In this document: piece after piece, positions 46,748-58,502 of the stretch
Position numbering within the stretch: position 1 is the first letter of the stretch
How the letters are laid out: the number at the start of each line of letters is the position of its first letter
Assembly: GCA_963210315.1 (NCBI GenBank)
Contig: OY723247.1
Coordinates: 1,736,001 to 1,800,000 of the forward strand
DNA: 64,000 nt
Source: Rhynchopus euleeides
Taxonomy: Eukaryota > Euglenozoa > Diplonemea > Diplonemida > Diplonemidae
Direction of reading: 5' to 3'
The notes under the pieces: generated by a model
The model's database searches: none
What the model saw: the letters and a program-made list of their open reading frames with translations, nothing else
Told to the model about the DNA's origin: nothing
Position numbers and translations under genes: made by a program

Positions 46748-47390
46748 CAGGCATGTCGCTAAGCGTCGACCGTCGACCCAGTGATTTTGGGTTTCCCCCC
46801 CCATAAAAAAGCGTCGACCCAGTGGACTGGGTTGACGCTTGGTCGAGGCTTGGAGCGTCGACCCAGTGGAACTGGGTTGCCATTCAAGCCTGGACCAAGC
46901 GTCAACCCATTTATTACACTGGGTCGACGCTCACCAAGCGTCGACCAAGCGTCAACCCACTTTCACTGGGTCGACGTCGAAGAGAGTATGGGTTTGCAGG
47001 AACAGATGCTCACTACCATGGCCTCCGGCGGCTGGGGGGCTCTGCCCCCCAGACCCCCGATCTCGCGTGCCCGTCTCGTAACCAAGTCCTTGCGCTTTGA
47101 CGGCCGTGGCATATCAGGGGGCAGCGTCGAAATCATGGTCCCGAAAGCCATTTTTTGGTTTCCTCCGGCACCCGACGGCGCGAGCGGGAGAGGAACCACG
47201 GAAGGAACCCAGCGCCTCACACCGTGCCCACCTAGTGGTCCACCGGTGGGAAAATTTGGCAACAACACGAGCGCGCGCGAAGCGCGCGCGAGAAAAATTG
47301 ACCCCTAGTGTTTTCCCCCCTGATCCCCCCCCCAAAACAGGAGCGTCAACCCACCAAATCTCCAAAATCGAAAAGTTAGCGACAGGCCTG
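46748..47390 (+). mobile_element. MULE-like non-autonomous element, copy B (internally deleted)
   Basis: 643 bp, flanked by GGAACACCC at 46739-46747 and 47391-47399 (perfect 9 bp). Left end CAGGCATGTCGCTAAGCG; right end the complement of CAGGCCTGTCGCTAAC. Relative to copies A, C and D it lacks ~180 bp between the two GC-hairpin units, keeping one, as unequal recombination between the repeats would leave, and it also lacks one subterminal palindrome segment. A C16 run (46718-46733) ends 14 bp before the left end. It lies ~600 bp past the START gene. Confidence 0.92.
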
Positions 47391-47399
47391 GGAACACCC

Positions 47400-49342
47400 T
47401 CCCGTATCCCCCACCCACCCGCCCCCCCCCCCTCGTTTCTTCTCCGAGTGTGACTTGACCCTCGTCCTGATTTTTTCTGGTTTTACTACAACTCCACCCT
47501 TCCCCCTGAAGCCGCGCGACTGCGGGTGTACTTCCTTGGCGACAAGCTGGCTTTATTTGAAGGCGTGCAGCCAGACAAACCCGAGAAGGTGGCCCCCTCA
47601 CAGGGGTGTGTGTGTGTGTGTGTGTGTGTTGGAGCACCACGGCCAAAATATTCGTTCAAAACGGTTCATATTTTGAGCGAAGCGCTGTGTGTTTTTACCA
47701 CAACAGATACTCATACCAGTGTCAACAAAAGATAGCGGGCAGCGCTTTGGGAAACAAAGGCAACATCTACAACAAAGGCTGTGGGTGTTTGGTGTTTTTG
47801 TGTCTTCCGCACATGACAATTCGAGTGGAAAGTGTCGCCCAGTTCTTCTATCCGTGCTCTACACAACCCCTCCTTCATCAGACATAAGAGGTTGCTTGTG
47901 GTGTGTGAAAGCTCCAGCGCATGCATATGGAACCACATCAGGAAGTTAGGAAGCTAGAGAACGAGCAGGATCACGGGAAGGACACTTTTCCCGGATTTTG
48001 GCGCACAAGACAGCTCCTTTTTACATGCACAGTGTTCACGCGGGAAGTGTGACCCATTTGGCAAACTGTGCTCCGCACGCCGCTTTCTCTCCAGCAGGCG
48101 AGGGGTTGTAATGAAGTGTTTGGAATCACCAATCCACCCAACATTGCGCCCATCGCAAGTCGGTAGAGGGGGGGGGGTGGCAAAAGCGAAGCGGCGGTCT
48201 TGCCGTTTCTTCACCTGGCGAGGAACTGATTTTCACTGAAATAGCCTATTCTAGGCATGGCAAGGCGGTTCCTGGACAGTCACGAGGCCCCTGCAACCAC
48301 TTGAGATCATGAGATCGTGGATGATTTGTACGATATGCGTGTCAGCTGTAACGCCCCCTCCCCTCTGCTTCCCCACTCGGTCTCTCTCTCATGAACATGA
48401 ACGACGTATGTGTGCCTGATCAAGAGTGTGTGGTTTTATGGCGTTTCTACACTGTGCATGCACGGCTGCCAGTGGAGATGCCAACAGTATGCTGTCGCTG
48501 CACCACCCCCCCCAACAAGATGTCTAAAACGACACCCCATGCGGATTGGGTGTATGCACTGCTGGGAAGGCAGGTGCTGATCTGTATGACTCATTCAGTA
48601 AACGCGCGGGAAGGCTTTGAGCAACTGAAGATTCTACGAAATTCACGGTTAGCACTGTGTGGTCGGACTCTTCCCGTTTCTCTTTTGTTTGTGCGCGCTT
48701 GCACGTGAGCCTTTAGGTTTGTTCCTGGTACAGGATGAGTAAAATACAGGGCGGCGTGCTTGAGTGTCCTGTGGCAATTTTACACTTCTCGGGCGAAACA
48801 CTCACTTGCAAGGAGTTGGTGGGCCTGGTGCATGCGCCTTTGTGCCCCGGGTCTCCTCTTCGGTACAAAGACTTTCAGTATCTGAGTAAACACGCTGGAA
48901 TTGGGTGTGTTCGACACAGGAGCGAGCAAGTGTTCGAGACACCAACAAAACATGCATGCGTGTGCTGCACTGAGCGGAGCGAGAGGTGGCCATCGCATCA
49001 GAGGGACAATGCGATGTGGCGTGCTCCACAAGAGAAATGAGTGATCGTGATTGTCGTCGCCAACAAACACAAACGACGCAACCCACCAACCCCTATCCCG
49101 ACGGTGCGAGAGCTCGAAGCGTGGCTCCCCCCCGCCCATGCCACAAGGCTCTTCACGCTTCTTGGAGACACACCCTTCAACCCGTCAACACGCAGCCTCA
49201 ACGCAGCCACCACCACCCCACGACACCTTATCCCACACCACCACATCCGCATCCGTTTGCCCTGCAGGTGTGTGTGTGAAGTGTGCTATACCACACCACC
49301 CCACCCCCCCCTTCACCCTTCACCCTTCCCCACGGCGTTCTC
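47400..49342. other. intergenic with dispersed repeat; no confident gene
   Basis: About 47685-48010 is a dispersed repeat shared with 2405-2570, 51440-51600 and, in part, 50265-50420, always on the + strand. A short (GT)n lies near 47608-47630. ATG frames at 48735-49040 (MSKIQGGVLECPVAILHFSG) and 48391-48708 are open but unrecognised, so I do not call them genes. Confidence 0.5.
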
Positions 49343-50158
49343 ATGACTGGGGAGGGGGGTGGGGTTGGCGGCGGCGGAGGCGGCGCCCCAACAGGCTGGG
49401 ACCTGCACGATGCCGCCCGCCAGGGCTGCATAGACACATGCATGGCCCTGATGCGGGGCGGGGCTGACCTGCATGCGGCAGACCCTGCGACGGGGAACAC
49501 CGCACTCCATGTCGCCTGCATCGCATGCGTCTCAGGCGGAGGCACACAGCACCGCGAGGTGGCGGTCTACCTGCGCCAGGCAGGCGCCGACACCCGTGCA
49601 CGGAACAGGGAGGGGCACACGCCAATGGGCATCGTTGAGGGTCATGCGGATCTTCGGCGTGCATTCCACAGCAGCGACGACAGGGGTCCTTTGGAGCAGG
49701 GGGGGGGCGGGCGTTCCCGGTCTAGGGCGAACAGCGCGCAGAGTGGCAGCACGTCTCGCGGTGTGTCCGCGGGGGGGAACGGTGTGGCGCAGCCTGCGCC
49801 GAGTGGTGGTGGGGAGTCGGCGTATGACTATCTCAGCCGTGCAGTGTTCCCTGCGCTGTCGCCCGCGCTGAATGAGGTGGCGGCGGAGCGGCCAGAGGAC
49901 CCGATAGCCATGCTGGTGAGGCTGCTGGAGGCGAGCAAGGAGATGCCCGGGGCGTACGACACGTTCAGCACCATTGCGACCTATGCCCAGGGGCATCCCG
50001 GGCATGGCACTCCGCAGTCCCGTGCGACGGATGCGACGCTGCATGTGAACACGTCGTCGCTCATCAAGCGTGATGGGCTCTTCCCTTCGCATGAGTCGGA
50101 GACGTCGACACCTGCGCCCTCCCTTGCAGCGCTTCGCTCGTATCACACAGACCACTAG
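49343..50158 (+). CDS. ankyrin-repeat protein
   Basis: A single open frame from ATG (MTGEGGGVGGGGGGAPT) to TAG, 271 residues. Residues ~19-110 hold ankyrin-type repeats: WDLHDAARQGCIDTCMALMR-GGADLHAAD, then GNTALHVACIACVSGGG...EVAVYLRQAGADTRARN, then EGHTPMGIVEGHADLRRAF. The second repeat carries a short insertion (CVSGGGTQH). The rest (~120-271) is Ser/Gly-rich, then helical (AYDYLSRAVFPALSPALNEV) and unrecognised. Ankyrin repeats mediate protein-protein contacts, so the partner cannot be predicted. No intron is needed. An upstream exon cannot be excluded, but the Gly-rich start directly before the first repeat looks natural. Confidence 0.75.
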   Translation: MTGEGGGVGGGGGGAPTGWDLHDAARQGCIDTCMALMRGGADLHAADPATGNTALHVACIACVSGGGTQHREVAVYLRQAGADTRARNREGHTPMGIVEGHADLRRAFHSSDDRGPLEQGGGGRSRSRANSAQSGSTSRGVSAGGNGVAQPAPSGGGESAYDYLSRAVFPALSPALNEVAAERPEDPIAMLVRLLEASKEMPGAYDTFSTIATYAQGHPGHGTPQSRATDATLHVNTSSLIKRDGLFPSHESETSTPAPSLAALRSYHTDH

Positions 50159-50792
50159 GCGTGGGGTGTCGGGTGGGGGTGTTGGGCGTTCCCGCGGCCA
50201 AGTAGGGGAGTTGCTGCTTCCGTGCGCTCTCTGCAACTAAGAAAACAACTTTGTTGACGACGTTCGAGTGAGAAGTGTCATTTCAGTTGTACTGACCGTG
50301 CTCCAGAGGCATGAACTGTTTGTTTGTAGTGTGCGAAAGCGCAAGCGCACGCATGCAGATGGGATCACTTTAGTAGAGAACAAGCAGGATGACTGGAATG
50401 TCACTTTTTGTGTGTTGTTTCCGACTTTACCCGTGCCCGTTCCACACATCGGGGTGGTCGCCGTCGATGTCAAACAATGTGGCCGCGTGTGACTGCCCTT
50501 GCTCTGGGGAACCAGCCCTCCGCCATGTAGATCGCGTGTAGAGGCACAGGGGGGCGGGAGGGTGGGGGGCGCTGACAGCACGAAACCGGCCCGGGCAGGT
50601 GCATGCCACACTGCTGAAGGAATACCACACTCCACCCCACCCCTTGTTGCCCCACCTGCAGTCCAGCCCCCGCTACTTCCCCCCTCCCCCCAAGGCAGAG
50701 CTGAGGCGAACCAAGGCCTCGCTTCACAAACCCACCCCGCCACCACCACCCATCACAGCCCCTCTCTGGCACACCGCGGCTGGGCTGGCGTG

Positions 50793-51329
50793 ATGTGGTG
50801 CCCCTTGCTCTGTGTGGCGGTGCTCCTCCCATCTGCATATGCTGCGACACAGGTCGATGTGACGGGGAAGCGCATGTCGTTCGATGTTACGCGTGCTGGG
50901 CGCGAGGCCTGCGACGCGCTTGTCTCTACGTTTGTGGAGAAGATTGAGGCCAGCCGCCCCCCAGCGCATCTGAATGCCGCGGCACAGGCACGCTTCTTCA
51001 AGGACGAGCTGCGTGCAGATGATCTGGTTGAGCAGGTCGTCTGGAGCACCGTTCAAGACTACCACTTCGTCGACCTCGCCGACGACGATCCGCGCAGGCA
51101 GCAAGGGAGGCAGGGCCTGTATCTGAAGTACAGCCAGCTGCTGGCCATGGAGGGCCTGGGGCAGCACGTCCGTGAGACTCTTGCGGATGAGATGAAGTCG
51201 ATTGACCCGCGCCTCCACAACTTCCTGCGCGTGCTGACGCAGGAGCATGAGGAAGCCATTGCAGGGCTCATTATGCGCGACGTGCGGGATGCGGACCAGT
51301 GGCGGGTGTCCCTGTGCCGCGGCTTGTGA
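50793..51329 (+). CDS. small predicted secreted or ER protein, unknown function
   Basis: The ATG at 50793 opens a convincing signal peptide, MWCPLLCVAVLLPSAYA, with a likely cut before ATQVDV. The mature part is ~160 residues, helical and charged, without internal TM segments. Visible stretches are REACDALVSTFVEKIEASRP, FFKDELRADDLVEQVVWSTV, LGQHVRETLADEMKSID and VLTQEHEEAIAGLIMRDVRD. It ends RVSLCRGL, with no KDEL-type signal. No family is recognised. It lies 634 bp after the ankyrin gene on the same strand. The in-frame upstream extension is Pro-rich leader and unlikely to be translated. Confidence in the gene comes from the signal peptide and strong codon-position bias. Confidence 0.65.
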   Translation: MWCPLLCVAVLLPSAYAATQVDVTGKRMSFDVTRAGREACDALVSTFVEKIEASRPPAHLNAAAQARFFKDELRADDLVEQVVWSTVQDYHFVDLADDDPRRQQGRQGLYLKYSQLLAMEGLGQHVRETLADEMKSIDPRLHNFLRVLTQEHEEAIAGLIMRDVRDADQWRVSLCRGL

Positions 51330-52787
51330 CCAAGGGGTGGGAGGTGGGGGCAGAGACACCGGTGATATGCCAAGATATTGCCGTGCTCCCCGTGAGATCC
51401 TCACAACCTGGGGTGCCGAAGGGAAGGGGTTGGTTCGCTTTAGCTTTGGGTTTTTACCACAACAGGGAACCTGTCAGTGTCAAAAAGATAGTAGGCAGCG
51501 CTTGGGCAACAAATTCAACCCCCTCATCAGGCTGCGGAGTTGCTTTTGTTTTGCCCGGATTTGGCGCACAAACAACAGCCTTATCTTTTTTTGCTTCTAC
51601 TCCGCTTTTTTCCGACCCGCGAGAGGGTGTCGGGAGACTGGTTTCCCTTCACACTTTAGACAGTCACACCCCCCACTGGAGGGATGACAATGCAGTCGCT
51701 GGCTGATCCACTCTCGTTATTCTGTCTCGTTCTCACCCGCATGCACGCGTGCCCTCGCGATGGCAGCTCCAACATCAGCCAGTTCCTCCTACCCCGTGAT
51801 TCCACGAGCACTGTCTTCGGCTTCTTCTGCAGCATCCACATCAACGGTTTGACATGTGGAGCTGACTCCCCATCGGAGTGGCTTTTGTGTGTAAATGATG
51901 TTCTGTTCTGTGCTGGATATTCCGTTGTTCCTCTTCCCGCACTAGAGCTCCCGCCGTTTATTATTTCCCTTGCCATGTGCATGTCGAATGTGTGGCTACC
52001 TTGCCACCTTTAAAAACAGGGACAAACTAATCACGGCGCTCCATGCCGCCATCCTAGCTCGTGGTTCCTGCATTGTCCGATCACACTACATTGTGCAACA
52101 CTGCAACCGCTTCCGCGCTGCAGCTGTGACCACCGTTCCGGGCATGCCAGGCAACACCGCTGCATTCGGAGGGTGTTCCTCCACCCTGGAACTTTTCGGC
52201 AGGCAAGATGCTGCCGCCTGCCTACGGTGGGTGGAATGACTGGCCACACAGTTTCCCGCAAGGTTCGTGTAAAAAATGTAATAGTGACGTGTTAGGCCCC
52301 CACGCCCCCACCCATCCGATGTTATCGAGAGTTGTCGCTGGCTCCATCTGCCTGCATCAGGTAATGCCCGTCGCCGCTACCACCACCACCACCGCCCTCC
52401 TGCAGTATCCAAGGATACACATTTGTGAACCCAACACACCTCTTACCACACCTTTCTCACGTAAATCCATCCGTCTCGCTCCACGGCCTGACACGTGCAA
52501 CTTTTTCCCGCACATTCCTTTCTTCCTTTAGCTCTTCTTTCATCGTTGCCTTTGAGTTTCTGAACTCGAAACCACAAGAGAAACCCCTTTCGCGCGCCGC
52601 CTGCCCCCCTTGACTCTCGCTCCTTTGCCAGAGGAAAAAAGCAGCCCGCCCTCTCTTCCCCACTCCTCCATACATTCTTTTTTTCTTCGCTAAGAAGAAA
52701 AGGAGAAGGGAACACCCCCCGAGCGAAAACTAAATCAAGCCTTTCGTTTTCTCACACCCACTCTTTTCCCCTCACACCCACACCGCT
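51330..52787. other. intergenic; dispersed repeat and cyclin 5' flank
   Basis: About 51440-51600 is a copy of the + strand dispersed repeat (GCTTGGGCAACAAA, CATCAGGC, GTTGCTTTTGTT). The last ~250 bp before the cyclin ATG is C/T-rich with few G, a probable 5' UTR. No other gene is recognised. Confidence 0.5.
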
Positions 52788-53660
52788 ATGTCGCTGTCCG
52801 TGTGCCGCGTGTCGTCGACCCCGGATGTGTCGATGATGCAGATGGACGAGACGCGGTTCGAGATGGCGTGCGCAGCGCAGGAGGCGCAGGAGGACTTCAA
52901 GGGGCGGTGCGCCACCCCTGTGCTGAAGTACGTTGAGCGTGTGGAGGCTGAGTCCGACGACGAGTCTGACGTTGAGGGTGACGACGTTGTTCTGCTGCAC
53001 CAGCGCAGCTGCTTCGGCGTCTCCCCCGCGCCGTCGGACTCCATCGCCAGCAGCGCGCAGAGCAACTGGACCCCCGGGTGCGAGTCGGAGGTGGCCCCCG
53101 CCTGCTTCCAGGAGGAGCTTTCCAACCAGGGCTTCATGCTGAACGCGCCCCGCCCCACCCCCCCGGTCACGGACTACCTTGCGCCCGTGATTGCTGACGT
53201 TCTGGCGAACGTCAGCGCGCGGTGCCACAACACCGCGGCGCAGGACAGCACCTTCATGTCGAAGTACCCCATGATGCACCTGACGGACTACGTGCTGCGT
53301 GTGTCGCAGTGCAGCGGGCTGACGGTGGCGCCGTACGTTGCTGCCCTCATCCTCATCCACCGCCTGAGCGAGTCGCACCCCGAGCTGATCACGCCTTACA
53401 CGATCCACAAGCTGTTCCTGACGGCGCTGTCGATCGGGCACAAGGCTGTTGAGGAGTACCAGCTGATGAACAGCACCACCGCCTGCATTGGCGGGATTAC
53501 GGCGGCGGAGCTGAAGGAGTGCGAGTTCGAGCTTGTGCAGCTGCTGGACTGGGAGATCGGCATCAACGAGGCCAAGCTGACCGGGTACCTCCAGACCCTG
53601 ACGAACCGTGCCCACCTCCCCATTGAGGCTGTCGGGAACATTGGCTTCCTCGGGTACTGA
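52788..53660 (+). CDS. PHO80-like (P/U-type) cyclin
   Basis: A single-exon frame of 290 residues, ATG MSLSVCRVSSTPDVSMMQMD to TGA. Residues 1-125 are an acidic, low-complexity leader (ESDDESDVEGDD). The cyclin fold spans ~126-275: ITDVL-like YLAPVIADVLANVSARC, then YVLRVSQCSGLTVAPYVAALILIHRLSE, TPYTIHKLFLTALSIGHKAVEEYQ and the signature GGITAAELKECEFELVQLLDWEIGI. PHO80-type cyclins bind and activate Pho85/CDK5-like kinases. In protists they often act in G1 or growth control. One usual feature differs: the helix commonly reading K..DD is HKAVEE here, and the ring NRHRL is IHRLSE. The upstream C/T-rich leader fits a strongly transcribed gene. It is followed by ~4.8 kb without recognised genes. 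Confidence 0.85.
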   Translation: MSLSVCRVSSTPDVSMMQMDETRFEMACAAQEAQEDFKGRCATPVLKYVERVEAESDDESDVEGDDVVLLHQRSCFGVSPAPSDSIASSAQSNWTPGCESEVAPACFQEELSNQGFMLNAPRPTPPVTDYLAPVIADVLANVSARCHNTAAQDSTFMSKYPMMHLTDYVLRVSQCSGLTVAPYVAALILIHRLSESHPELITPYTIHKLFLTALSIGHKAVEEYQLMNSTTACIGGITAAELKECEFELVQLLDWEIGINEAKLTGYLQTLTNRAHLPIEAVGNIGFLGY

Positions 53661-56600
53661 ACGGCCGTGTAACAAAAAACCCCACACCCAGCACGTGCGC
53701 ACACAGGACCATCTAAGAGTGATTCGTGTGGTGAGGCGCTGGCCATGATATAACACGATCTCAAAAACCCAAACAGAAAGTCAAATCAAAAAGGAACCAA
53801 AATGAAAAAAAGCAGCGAAGCTCGCGCACGGCACACGAGTTCCATTGGTTGGTAACAATCAGTTTGACTGGAACAAAACTTACTGGTAATAAGGACTTGC
53901 AGCGCCAGCAAAATGGCAGGCACAGCTAGGCATTTTACGAGCTAAAATGACCCAAAGTGCGAGCTATTTGACTGGCTTTGCTCGTTCCGTTTTTCTCTGA
54001 GTAGAGGATTCCGTCATGAGTGCCAGCCTTGGAGGTCATACGTGGGCCGTGTTTGCATGCTGGGCTCCGAACAAAGAAATTGCAAAGCAGCGGAGGGGGG
54101 AGCTTACAGGATTTGGCGGCCCTTCGGTTTTATTGGATGGGGCTGCACGCTTCTCCAGGAAAGTAAACCCCAAAGCAACTGTATGTCTTCCTTCTCTAAG
54201 TTGCCCCCCCCCCCCTCCATCCCCTGCACTACTCCTCCCCAACAAGAATTCTAACAGGGAAAACAACACCCCCCCGCCCCTGTGCTTCTTGTCATTCGAG
54301 AGGCCTCTCACGTGTAGCAAAAGAGAGCGTGTTTCTGCTGGCCTTTTCACGTCGCACCCAATGTTGCTTGCAGACAAAACAATCGGCGATTTTTTTTCGT
54401 CATGCGAGAAAAGAAAAGAGGCGGTTCTTGTCTGTGTGCACCGGAGGGTGGTAGATTAATGAGAAGGTCCGGTGGTTTGTGTGGCTCTCTCTCTCTCTCT
54501 CCCTCCCCAACGATCTTCGGACTTGGGTGCGCAACAAAGAGCCACACCTTTTTCGCAGACCGTACCCCAGTTCTGTGTGTGTTTCCAGCGAGATCACCCG
54601 AAACATCAGGGTGCTTCAGCGTGCTTTGCACCACTGCAGGAAACGATAAGGTCCCCACACCCCCCCCGTCCCCGTCCATGCGAGGACACCTTGCGTTGGG
54701 TGACCACTTTGGGTGGGGCAGTAACCCTGCACAGGTCATGTTTCTCCATTGTGCTGTGTGTGCCGCCGTATTTCCCCCCACCCACTCCCCCCTGGCCCGG
54801 AAATATAACACTGTTCTCGTCACGCCCATCTTTTTTTTTACTTTCTCCTTCTTCGATTTCAGTCATTCACTCTCGACATTTCAACCTTCTCTTGACGCAC
54901 CGCTCGTCGCTAAACTATTGCGTGTGTTCTGCCAAGGCTGTTCATATGCATACGCCATGGGTGGGTGCGATCTGCACAGGATTTATCCCGCTGGAAAGTT
55001 CGATCGCCACACCGTGGAGCTCTTCTTGTGTGCAACGCATCTGAGTCTGACTCGTGGAGACGCCAGCAGATGCGGCTGGTCAGCCCAACTTCCTCACCTC
55101 CCCGCGGAGGACATGTCGAGTGTGAAAACCATATATCGTTGAGTGCGGCGGGTCATCGTCGCGCGCGCACATCACACCTCCCCCCTTCAGGCCAACGGGT
55201 AAGGAGGGTGGGGACGGGTGCCGAAAAGCGCCTCTGTTCACCCACACACCCCAACGCCTTGTCCAGAACCCTCTCTCCTGAGAGGGGCGCCTGGATAAAC
55301 AAAACCCCCCCAAAAAAAAACGTAAAGTGATGTGCTGTTTTGTGGGGATCGTCTGCATGGAAGGATTTTTTCCTCTCGCATTGCAACGCATGAAGCTTTC
55401 CTGGAAGTTGTGGGTGTTGTGCCGGGTCTGCCGAGTGTGCAAAATGCGGGGGGGGTGATCGTTGTTTAGTTGTTTTTTTTGATAGTTCCGACGGAGCCAG
55501 CTGGGGACATTTTCCGTGCCCTTTTATCCAGTCTTGCGACACCCACTCGCACCACCTCCTTCAGACTGGGGTGTGGTGTACGCAAACAGTGGGGAGGACC
55601 TGCATTTCAACAAACCGGTTTTCAGCAGTTTGTGGTTTAGTCGCACCTTTTGCTGTCACTTCTCTCCGATCTGGCGGGGGGGAGGGACACAGATAGGTTT
55701 CACTATGCCACGAGCGGCGGGAGCGGAAGTCACAAGTCACGAAGTCGCGGGGGGGTAATTTTCCGATTTGAAGCTTGAGGATGCATCACCTTTTATATCA
55801 TGCCACTTCCCCAGGGCCTCCACACAGCCTTGATATAACAAAGTGCGCGCTCAATGAATTGTGGTTCGGCAGCTGACATATTACTCACAGATGCTGGACA
55901 AGGGTGTTTGTATCCAAGGGCACAAATAATACGTATTGGCTACGGTATTTGCTCCGAAAATTTCCCCTGGTGGAGAAAAGGGTGGGGGGGGGGGGTTTTT
56001 GCCAATTCACGACTGCGTGTTTAGGGGACTCTCCCACCCTTGTGGGTTCACAGCGACACAGCCACCTGACTTCCTCGCTGTCTCGAATCCTCATATTTTG
56101 GCCCTTCGCACGCCCAATGCCACGGTCCACTGTTGGGATGCTGCGCCTCCACCCCGCTTCGCCCAGAAGACCGGGGCCAACCTACTATCACCAACACTCT
56201 CCTTTCCTCTTCGGGTTTCTTTCACCAAATCTTCCCCTAGGCACACACACGCGGGTCATGACCTGTGCAGGTTTCCGTCCACCCCCCCCCAGAACAGTGG
56301 CCACACCCATGCAATCACCCCGGAGTAGAGAGGCTTGCGTTGCGCGAGATGAGTGTGTGGGGCCAGGCCACACACAGCTCGTCACCCACACCCCAGCCTC
56401 ATTACTCACGGTGTCTTGTCAGGCCGGCAGGGCCTGGCGGAACAGTCCCCACCCCCCCACCCCACAGTCCGATTTGGCAGGGAGATCACGGAAAAAATAT
56501 ATTGTTCAGATCGTTGTGTGGAGAGAATATTGTGATCTGACAGGGGGGGGGGGGGAGGGGTGAGACGGGCGGGACAGTGGGCCAAAGGAGGGTGGGGGTG

Positions 56601-56679
56601 GGTGGGTGGGGGGGAGGAAAAGGGGAGGGGATGTCGCCGTAGGTTCCCACTGATGCTAGAATCCCCTCTTCGATCCTCT

Positions 56680-56717
<38 letters not shown>

Positions 56718-58493
56718 GTCTTCCCACCCCCCCCACCCCACCCCCGCCAGCCCTCTCCCGCCATGCCCCTCCCGCCCCCCCCCTGTTTTTTTCTGCTTTG
56801 CGCGAACCCTGTTTACTGCATGATTCAGCCTTCTCTCTCCCCCCTCGCCCAAGCTGGACCGTATGGTTTGGTGGCGCTTATTCACTTCATTTCGCTGAAA
56901 ATGCAAGAAAAAAATACGGCTCCAAGAAATATTAGAGGGGTGTGTGATCTTCGCTCGAAAGTGTCAGGGACCCCGCTTCACAATTGAGTGTCAAGCTGGC
57001 ACTAGGTTGATGCTGCGTGTATTGCCCTTCCCACCCAACAGTTATTGAAGACAGATCAGGTTTATATACAGCGTCCTCCGCTTGCATATCCCTGTGATTG
57101 TCGGTACGTAGTCTAAAGGCGGAGTTCACTTGGAGCACTTTCTTGTGTGTTCTGTTCCCCCACCCCCCCCTATTTTTCATTCCTTTTCAAAAATTGCTGT
57201 GATTATTGGAGCCCAGCAAGGACTGATTTTTTTTTGCCTCCTTTACTTTCCTTTTCCTCCCCCCCCTTCATTCATTCGTGTGGAACTGGAATTATCAATT
57301 TTTCTTTCTCTGAGAGAAAATCAACAAATGCCCGAATTTGAGAACCTTTTACTATATTTTTCTTCGTTTGGAACAAGGGAAAACAAGCCAAGAGTGTGGT
57401 GGTCTTGCGTGATAATTCAGAACCAAAACATACGGGGAAAAAAAAGTCTGCCTTTTTTTTTGCGTCTGGACTGCGTACTACATTCTCACCTCCTCCCCCC
57501 CGCAAAACCCCCCCCCCCCCCCATTTCTTTCGGGTGGGCTTTCATTGTTTTATTGCCACCATACTCTATTTCATGTCTCTTCCCTTCTCGTCCCATTCTT
57601 TTATTTTTGCACAGTTTCATGCCGGTCGCAAAGAATGTGTATGATTTTGCCCTACCGCTTACGCCACCAGAGCCGTCGATCTTGTCTTATGTTGTCTTTC
57701 CACCCTTCTACAAAGCCAGGTCCTGCCCTATGAGTAATGTTGACGTGCTCAAGAGATGGCGACCTTCGGCGCTGGCTGCATCAGCAGCCAGCATAAATTG
57801 GCGTTCCAAGCTGGGTGTTTGGTGTGTGTACTTCTCTGGTCGGTTATTTTTTTTTCATTATTATTCCGTGCGTTTTTCAATACTCCCCTCCCTCCATCTA
57901 TCTATCTCTTTCTCTCTCTCTCTCTCTCTCTGTCTGACATTCAGAATCTTTCCCGGGGAAAACAAAACGAGTTTCCCAATCAAACAGCAGAAGGAAAAAC
58001 CCCTCCCTCCCCTCCTCATTGTGGACGCCGTTGCCTGGCTTTTTGTCCGCCAGGGTGTTGGTCGTCTGCACCAAAACAGATAACGCGCGGCCCATTGCGC
58101 ATCTCCCGCTCTCTTCGCAGTGGCCGAACAAAATCCAAACCCGAGCAAAGCAGTTATTTTTTTCATACCCCACTTCCCCCCAGGGAGTGTCACTTCAAGC
58201 TGCCCTTCAAGTAGGGCTTGCACTATCTCCACCCATCCCCACAAGCTGACAAGAGTTCAACCAGTATTTTTGTATTTTTTTACAACCCCCGCCACCCCCC
58301 CCCCCCTGAGTTCAACAAATCTGCTGATCTCAGACGGTCTGTGATACTGCTTAAACACCCGCTACCACCCCCCATCATTTCTTGCCACCAAAACCCCCAC
58401 CAACATTTTATCGTGCTTCATGTTTTCTACTGTTCCAGAGAATTATCTCTCGTATTTGAAAGACTCGCGCCCCCCCCCCCCCCTCCCTCCCCA
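53661..58493. other. 4.8-kb intergenic region with simple repeats
   Basis: No gene recognised. (CT)n tracts lie near 54486-54502, 56682-56712 and 57913-57932. C/G runs lie near 55985-55996, 56540-56553 and 57506-57522. About 55704-55915 is copy 1 of the dispersed repeat that recurs at 60330-60535. Confidence 0.5.
55704..55915 (+). repeat. dispersed repeat R1, copy 1
   Basis: Shares ACGAGCGGCGGGAGCG, GAAGCTTGAGGATGC, GGGCCTCCACACAGCC and AAAGTGCGCGCTCAATGA, in order, with 60330-60535. A shorter, diverged copy lies inside the AT-rich element at about 6785-6905. Non-coding. Confidence 0.75.
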
Positions 58494-58502
58494 CGGCAGA
58501 AT

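Noticed and set aside
48391..49040. Two ATG-initiated open frames upstream of the ankyrin gene
   Set aside because: Unrecognised, no supporting splice pattern, and part of the region is repeat-rich. They may be exons but cannot be supported.
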